Of a stretch of DNA of 9,385 nucleotides, positions 6,305-9,385 are shown piece by piece. The stretch's first letter is position 1; each line of letters opens with the position of its first letter. The DNA comes from Acinetobacter sp. (GTDB lineage Bacteria; Pseudomonadota; Gammaproteobacteria; Pseudomonadales; Moraxellaceae). The position numbers were made by a program, and so were the translations under genes. Under the pieces are notes generated by a model, which was not told where the DNA came from, made no database searches, and worked only from the letters and a program-made list of their open reading frames with translations. The DNA lies in contig JASLIY010000285.1 in assembly GCA_030152675.1 (NCBI GenBank), positions 1 through 9,385 on the forward strand. Direction: 5' to 3'.

Positions 6305-6781
6305 ATGAAAATCCAATTGGCATTGATTTCTTCTTTGGCCTTGTTAACAGCGTGTGCGGGCTCATACCCTGAACGCGTGGTCACCAAAGGACCGCTTATT
6401 TGTGCGGCTGATGAAATTTGTCCAGAATTATCGATGCGTTGGATCGATGACAAGCGCAATGGCTTTAAAGTCACCGCAGAAATCAACAACCCACAACAGT
6501 TTGACATCAAACAAATGAACTTCATTATTGATGGCCAACCGTATACCTACTCCACCATTCAAGCCACTGAATATCAAAGCCAAGAGAACAGCAAAATCTC
6601 TTCGAATTCAATCAACGTCCCAGTGAGCTTCCTGAACTCGTTCCGTACTGCAAAAGAGATCGATCTACAGTTGGTGACCGATCAAGGTAATCTTGAACGT
6701 TCAATCCTAAAAGCAGATGGCCAAAAATCTTCAGCCTATCTAACCTTTATCAAAGGTTATACCGGTCAATTGGTTGAATAA
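6305..6781 (+). CDS. Small predicted lipoprotein of unknown function
   Basis: This 158-residue protein starts with a classic lipoprotein signal: Lys2, a hydrophobic stretch (residues 3-14), and the lipobox LTAC ending at Cys17. The residue after the cysteine is Ala, not Asp, so outer-membrane sorting is predicted. The mature part is polar with alternating hydrophobic residues that suggest a beta-rich domain (for example TYSTIQATEY and INVPVSFLN). Two further cysteines, Cys33 and Cys39, could form a periplasmic disulfide. I do not recognise the family. A TAGG ribosome site lies 7 bases before the ATG, a promoter candidate is just upstream, and a strong hairpin terminator follows, so it is probably transcribed alone. 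Confidence 0.85.
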   Translation: MKIQLALISSLALLTACAGSYPERVVTKGPLICAADEICPELSMRWIDDKRNGFKVTAEINNPQQFDIKQMNFIIDGQPYTYSTIQATEYQSQENSKISSNSINVPVSFLNSFRTAKEIDLQLVTDQGNLERSILKADGQKSSAYLTFIKGYTGQLVE

Positions 6782-6819
6782 GCCTTTCATACTCCAGCAT
6801 CACGCTTGAGTTATACACA

Positions 6820-6855
6820 AACAAAGCCAGTCAAATATGACTGGCTTTGTTGATT
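6820..6855. terminator. Bidirectional intrinsic terminator between convergent genes
   Basis: A perfect 14-bp stem (AACAAAGCCAGTCA at 6820-6833 with its complement at 6838-6851) closes on a 4-base AATA loop. On the plus strand it is followed by GATTTT; on the minus strand by TTGTG. It sits between the stop of the lipoprotein gene (6781) and the stop of the convergent GST-like gene (6900), so it can serve both. Confidence 0.85.
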
Positions 6856-6899
6856 TTACACTCAGCAGCGCTAGATGAGATGCGGAGCCGATACGCAGA

Positions 6900-7700
6900 T
6901 TAGGCTGGTGTGGTCGCGCCATATTGGCTGTTGAGATAATCTACGATCTGAGCCGACTCAAACAAACTGACTCCAGTATTGGGGTCTAGTAAATAGGGCA
7001 CCTGAATATCTTGTGCCTGACGCCCCATAACACGAACCACTTGCTCTCGTTTACCCCCTTCAAGCGCATGATATGGACCCGGCTTCAGTCGTAAAGCGGC
7101 CAGCCCCAGATCCTGCCAACGCTCTTTGGCTACATTATGGAAGATAAAAGGCAGTTGCAACTCAGTACATAGCGCACGTACCACACGGCTGTATGGACTG
7201 GCTTCAAAGCCCCACAGTTCTAGTAGCTGCGCTGGTTGTTCACGCTTTAGGATCGCTTTATTGACCCAGACACCGCGTGCCGCATTGATCAAGGTGCCAG
7301 CGAAGGCAGCATAGGGAATGTTGGGGTAATGGCGATAAGACCTCGGGGTCTTCCCCGCCTCGGCATAGTGCTGAAACAAATAATCAATAATGGCTTGCGA
7401 CTCATATAAATGCTCGCCCGTGTTTTCATCAACGAGAAATGGAAATTGCACTTTTCCACCCAGTTGCTTGACCTGCTGACGGTACAGCGTGCCGCCTTTG
7501 GGACAAGGATAAACCACATAATCCAAATTCAATAAAGTCATCACTTCACGAACACGCCGACAAAATGGTGAACCTTCAAATTCATACAGTTTCAGCATTT
7601 TTTCAGGTTGTTTCGGATATGGGGTGCCCATCATGCCCCGTCCACCTGCAGTCATTGATGATAGCAATGCTTGAACCACTTTGATTTGATGACCGAACAT
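6900..7700 (-). CDS. Tandem glutathione S-transferase N-terminal (thioredoxin-fold) domain protein
   Basis: This 266-residue protein holds two thioredoxin-like GST N-terminal domains in tandem. Domain 1 (about 36-111) begins LKLYEFEGSPFCRRV, with Cys47 at the active-site position, has the cis-proline segment FPFLVD (Pro87), and ends with the glutathione-binding YESQAIIDYL. Domain 2 (about 160-258) repeats the plan as LELWGFEASPYSRVV, VPYLLDPNTG (Pro235) and LFESAQIVDYL, but Ser171 replaces the cysteine. No all-helical GST C-terminal domain is present. This suggests a glutathione-dependent redox protein or a glutaredoxin-like carrier, not a classical transferase; the substrate is unknown. The ATG at 7700 is chosen because AGGGGG lies 6 bases upstream; an ATG at 7598 just before domain 1 is less likely. 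It is 60 bases downstream of the rraA-like gene on the same strand. Confidence 0.88.
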   Translation of the reverse strand: MFGHQIKVVQALLSSMTAGGRGMMGTPYPKQPEKMLKLYEFEGSPFCRRVREVMTLLNLDYVVYPCPKGGTLYRQQVKQLGGKVQFPFLVDENTGEHLYESQAIIDYLFQHYAEAGKTPRSYRHYPNIPYAAFAGTLINAARGVWVNKAILKREQPAQLLELWGFEASPYSRVVRALCTELQLPFIFHNVAKERWQDLGLAALRLKPGPYHALEGGKREQVVRVMGRQAQDIQVPYLLDPNTGVSLFESAQIVDYLNSQYGATTPA

Positions 7701-7706
7701 GACACG

Positions 7707-7712
7707 CCCCCT
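7707..7712 (-). promoter_or_regulatory. Ribosome binding site fixing the start of the tandem GST gene
   Basis: The minus strand reads AGGGGG 6 bases before the ATG at 7700. It supports a start that adds about 34 residues before the first thioredoxin-like domain. Confidence 0.6.
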
Positions 7713-7760
7713 TCATATATGTATTGACCCCGCCCAATTTAATACGGCATTTGGATCGAT

Positions 7761-8270
7761 TTAGTCCACGAGTTTCTGTTTGCAGACCACGATCCCATTG
7801 TTATCTGCATAGAGATATTCGCCAGAAATAAAATTGACGCCACCAAAATATAAAGGAATATCAACTTCGCCTATGCCTTGACGATGGCTTTTTCGTGGTA
7901 TTGAGGCCAATGCATGTACGCCCAAGTCCAAGGTTGCAATCGCATCCACATCTCGCACACACCCATAGATCACCACGCCATTCCAATGCTGTTTCACTGC
8001 CGACTCAGCGATCATATCGCCCATCAAAGCACAGCGCATTGAAGCTCCCCCATCCACCACCAGCACTTTGCCTGTACCATCTGTGGCCAATAGCTCTTTA
8101 ACACGTGAATTATCTTCAAAACACTTCACCGTCACGATTTGACCAGAGAAGCTTTTACGTGCGCCATAACTCTGAAAAAACTTACCATCGAGTGATGGTG
8201 TTACAACTTGAAAATCTAAGTCCGGGTGATCGTCGAGTAAATCACAGGTCACAAAAGCAGCCGAAGTCAT
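7761..8270 (-). CDS. rraA: RraA-family protein (RNase E activity regulator or class II aldolase-like)
   Basis: This 169-residue protein is a full-length RraA-fold member (E. coli RraA has 161). It shows the N-terminal TCDLLDDH, a nucleotide-like glycine region [19 protein letters not shown] (71-89), the GCVRD motif (103-107), then [20 protein letters not shown] and [10 protein letters not shown]. In E. coli RraA forms a trimer that binds and inhibits RNase E. In other bacteria, relatives with the Arg-Asp pair are metal-dependent 4-hydroxy-4-methyl-2-oxoglutarate/oxaloacetate aldolases. Arg106 and Asp107 are kept here, so aldolase activity cannot be excluded; overall length and the end of the protein fit RraA better. 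An AGGAG site about 8 bases upstream and an ATGA overlap with the stop of the preceding gene indicate translational coupling. Confidence 0.87.
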   Translation of the reverse strand: MTSAAFVTCDLLDDHPDLDFQVVTPSLDGKFFQSYGARKSFSGQIVTVKCFEDNSRVKELLATDGTGKVLVVDGGASMRCALMGDMIAESAVKQHWNGVVIYGCVRDVDAIATLDLGVHALASIPRKSHRQGIGEVDIPLYFGGVNFISGEYLYADNNGIVVCKQKLVD

Positions 8271-8959
8271 TCTGAACTCTCCTCATTTATCAGTTGATGA
8301 GCTTGTTGTATGAACAAATTATCATAAATTTCAAATTTTTCGCTTTGGATTTGCGCAGCTTTGACTAAAGCCGCAGCCACCTGCGTCGCGCTCACGGGTT
8401 TATAGCGAAATTGCTTGGGTAAAAGCACTGCCAATTGGGTATAGAGTTTTTGCCCGAGCTGCTCCAATCGGCGTTGCTCCTGACGTTGACCTAACAATAA
8501 AGAAGGCCTAAGGATCGAAGTGCGGAATAAATTGAGATTTTTGACGCTGTGCTCCAACTCGCCTTTGACCCGATTGTAAAAAAATCGGGACTTGGGATCG
8601 GCACCCATGGCACTGATCAATAAGTAATGTGTATTGCTGCCTTTGAACAAGGCGGCAAAATGCGCATTGATTTTATAATCGACTTGGTAAAATGCCATCT
8701 GGCTGCCCGCCTTGGCGATAGTGGTGCCTAAGCAACTGATCGCATGACTATAGCCGTCAACGTCCTCTGCACTGAGCTGTAATAAATCAGCACTAAGCAA
8801 TTGCTTGACCTTTTTGAGCTCAGCCAAATGCGGATCATAATGCCGTACAACTGCCGTCACGTGCTGACATTCTGCCAACTGCTCGAGCTGTTGTAATACA
8901 CAACGCCCCACCAAACCTGTTGCACCAATCACGATAACTTTTTCGACTCTATTAGACAT
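8267..8959 (-). CDS. NAD(P)-binding Rossmann-fold protein, TIP30/HTATIP2-like atypical SDR
   Basis: This 230-residue protein has an N-terminal dinucleotide-binding motif GATGLVG (12-18) after a beta-strand (EKVIVI). The next diagnostic element is [11 protein letters not shown] (76-86), then [15 protein letters not shown] with Ser116, and YNRVKGELE with a YxxxK pair (Tyr128 and Lys132). This order matches the atypical short-chain dehydrogenases related to TIP30/HTATIP2; a conserved RPSLLLG (151-157) follows. Cofactor binding is likely and an oxidoreductase role is possible, but substrates of bacterial members are not established. There is no membrane segment or signal peptide. GGAG lies about 12 bases before the ATG, a long spacing. 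The stop overlaps the rraA start as ATGA. It is the first gene of the minus-strand group and is divergent from rpsT. Confidence 0.85.
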   Translation of the reverse strand: MSNRVEKVIVIGATGLVGRCVLQQLEQLAECQHVTAVVRHYDPHLAELKKVKQLLSADLLQLSAEDVDGYSHAISCLGTTIAKAGSQMAFYQVDYKINAHFAALFKGSNTHYLLISAMGADPKSRFFYNRVKGELEHSVKNLNLFRTSILRPSLLLGQRQEQRRLEQLGQKLYTQLAVLLPKQFRYKPVSATQVAAALVKAAQIQSEKFEIYDNLFIQQAHQLINEESSE

Positions 8960-9048
8960 TTTTTAAACAATCTCCATGACTTATCACTCATATAAGCTTT
9001 TCTTTGCACAATTTCTAGCACTAAATGGCGTTGTAAGGGTCACAAGAC

Positions 9049-9077
9049 TTGACTTCGCTGCTATGTTTAATCACAAT
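9049..9077 (+). promoter_or_regulatory. Candidate rpsT promoter
   Basis: TTGACT (9049-9054, 5 of 6 to consensus) and CACAAT (9072-9077, 4 of 6) are spaced by 17 bases, predicting a start near 9084 and a leader of about 89 bases. This suits a ribosomal-protein gene with an untranslated control region. Confidence 0.5.
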
Positions 9078-9091
9078 ATGGCACTTGTTTA

Positions 9092-9141
9092 CGGGCTGGT
9101 GACAATGCTTCTGATGTTGTTTCAGATGCACTTTCAGCCCG
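9092..9141 (+). promoter_or_regulatory. Structured leader hairpin upstream of rpsT
   Basis: A perfect 7-bp GC-rich stem (CGGGCTG at 9092-9098 with CAGCCCG at 9135-9141) encloses a second stem (9106-9114 with 9122-9130, 8 of 9 paired) with a 7-base loop. No T-run follows, so it is not a terminator. S20 is known in E. coli to repress its own translation, so this is a candidate site for autoregulation; that role here is inference. Confidence 0.45.
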
Positions 9142-9159
9142 CCCAGACCAACTAATTTC

Positions 9160-9165
9160 AAGGAG
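9160..9165 (+). promoter_or_regulatory. Strong ribosome binding site of rpsT
   Basis: AAGGAG lies 7 bases before a GTG start codon. It settles the start at 9173, with the mature protein beginning ANSAQAKKR as expected for S20. The pairing of a strong site with a non-ATG start suggests translation control. Confidence 0.75.
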
Positions 9166-9172
9166 TGCACGA

Positions 9173-9385
9173 GTGGCAAACTCTGCTCAAGCAAAAAAAC
9201 GTGCTCGTCAAAATGTGAAAGCACGTAAACACAACGCAAGCTTACGTTCTATGGTTCGTACTTATATCAAACGTACTATCGCTGCAATCGCTGCTGGTGA
9301 TTATGCTGTTGCAACAGAAGCATACACTAAAGCAGTACCTGTAATCGACCGTATGGCTGATAAAGGCATTATCCATAAAAACAAA
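9173..9385 (+). CDS. rpsT: 30S ribosomal protein S20 (3' end cut by the window)
   Basis: The first 71 codons of S20 are present; the usual length is about 88, so roughly 17 residues lie beyond the window. S20 binds 16S rRNA early in small-subunit assembly. The sequence begins [18 protein letters not shown], very basic and typical of the S20 N-terminal helix, and continues through [12 protein letters not shown] and [21 protein letters not shown]. Codon use is strongly biased (CGT, AAA, GCT, ATC), unlike the neighbouring genes, as expected for a highly expressed ribosomal gene. Translation starts at GTG (9173), as in E. coli where S20 uses a UUG and is autogenously controlled. It is divergent from the TIP30-like gene. 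The reading frame is open to the window edge with no defect. Confidence 0.97.
   Translation, partial: MANSAQAKKRARQNVKARKHNASLRSMVRTYIKRTIAAIAAGDYAVATEAYTKAVPVIDRMADKGIIHKNK

Noticed and set aside
6273..6306. Consensus TTGACA at 6273 as the -35 of the lipoprotein gene
   Set aside because: With normal spacing the -10 would fall on or next to the start codon; the pair at 6254 and 6277 fits better.
9021..9239. Minus-strand frame of 72 codons over the rpsT start
   Set aside because: It is antisense to S20 and its leader; the strong codon bias and protein match are on the plus strand.
1..9385. CRISPR array, phage, toxin-antitoxin, anti-phage defence or insertion sequence
   Set aside because: No regularly spaced direct repeats, transposase, integrase or recognisable defence genes were seen on either strand.

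Overview
The window looks like chromosomal DNA of a gammaproteobacterium, most likely Acinetobacter or a close relative. This rests on moderate GC with Gln-rich proteins, the partial S20 ribosomal protein sequence, an LpxO-type lipid A hydroxylase, and the gene style. The assignment is by recognition and was not tested by a search. I see no transposase, integrase, CRISPR array, phage gene, tRNA or rRNA. It reads as ordinary core or near-core chromosome with a few points worth a second look.

Layout. (1) Positions 182-967 on the plus strand encode an HD-domain metal-dependent hydrolase. It runs tail to tail, with 3 bases between stop codons, into (2) a tightly packed minus-strand cluster at 4629-971. 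That cluster encodes, in transcription order, a 2H-fold phosphoesterase (2'-5' RNA ligase-like), CobU, CobT, CobC and CobS. (3) Just upstream, on the same strand, is an unrecognised 80-residue protein (4693-4935). (4) After a 298-base divergent spacer, lpxO (5234-6139) and a small lipoprotein gene (6305-6781) lie on the plus strand. A dense set of interlocking inverted repeats separates them. (5) A strong hairpin at 6820-6851 divides them from a minus-strand group at 8959-6900: a TIP30-like Rossmann protein, an RraA-family protein and a tandem thioredoxin/GST-N protein. (6) At the right edge rpsT (S20) starts with GTG behind a structured leader and is cut by the window end.

How the genes work together. 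CobU, CobT, CobC and CobS are together the nucleotide-loop assembly branch of adenosylcobalamin synthesis. CobU activates adenosylcobinamide (phosphate) with GTP. CobT makes alpha-ribazole phosphate from a lower base and nicotinate mononucleotide. CobS joins the two halves at the membrane. CobC removes the phosphate. None of the corrin-ring genes is present, so the cluster fits cobinamide salvage, or the end of a pathway encoded elsewhere. Three of the four junctions in the cluster are overlapping stop/start signals (ATGA, ATGA and TGATG), including the one joining the 2H phosphoesterase to cobU. That enzyme may therefore have a role linked to this pathway. LpxO and the lipoprotein both concern the envelope, but nothing ties them in one operon. 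The TIP30-like gene and the rraA-like gene also share an ATGA junction.

The most interesting signals are the cobU-coupled 2H phosphoesterase, the interlocked inverted repeats after lpxO (one contains the lpxO stop codon), and the two-stem hairpin in the rpsT leader. I did not find a clearly new multi-gene system.
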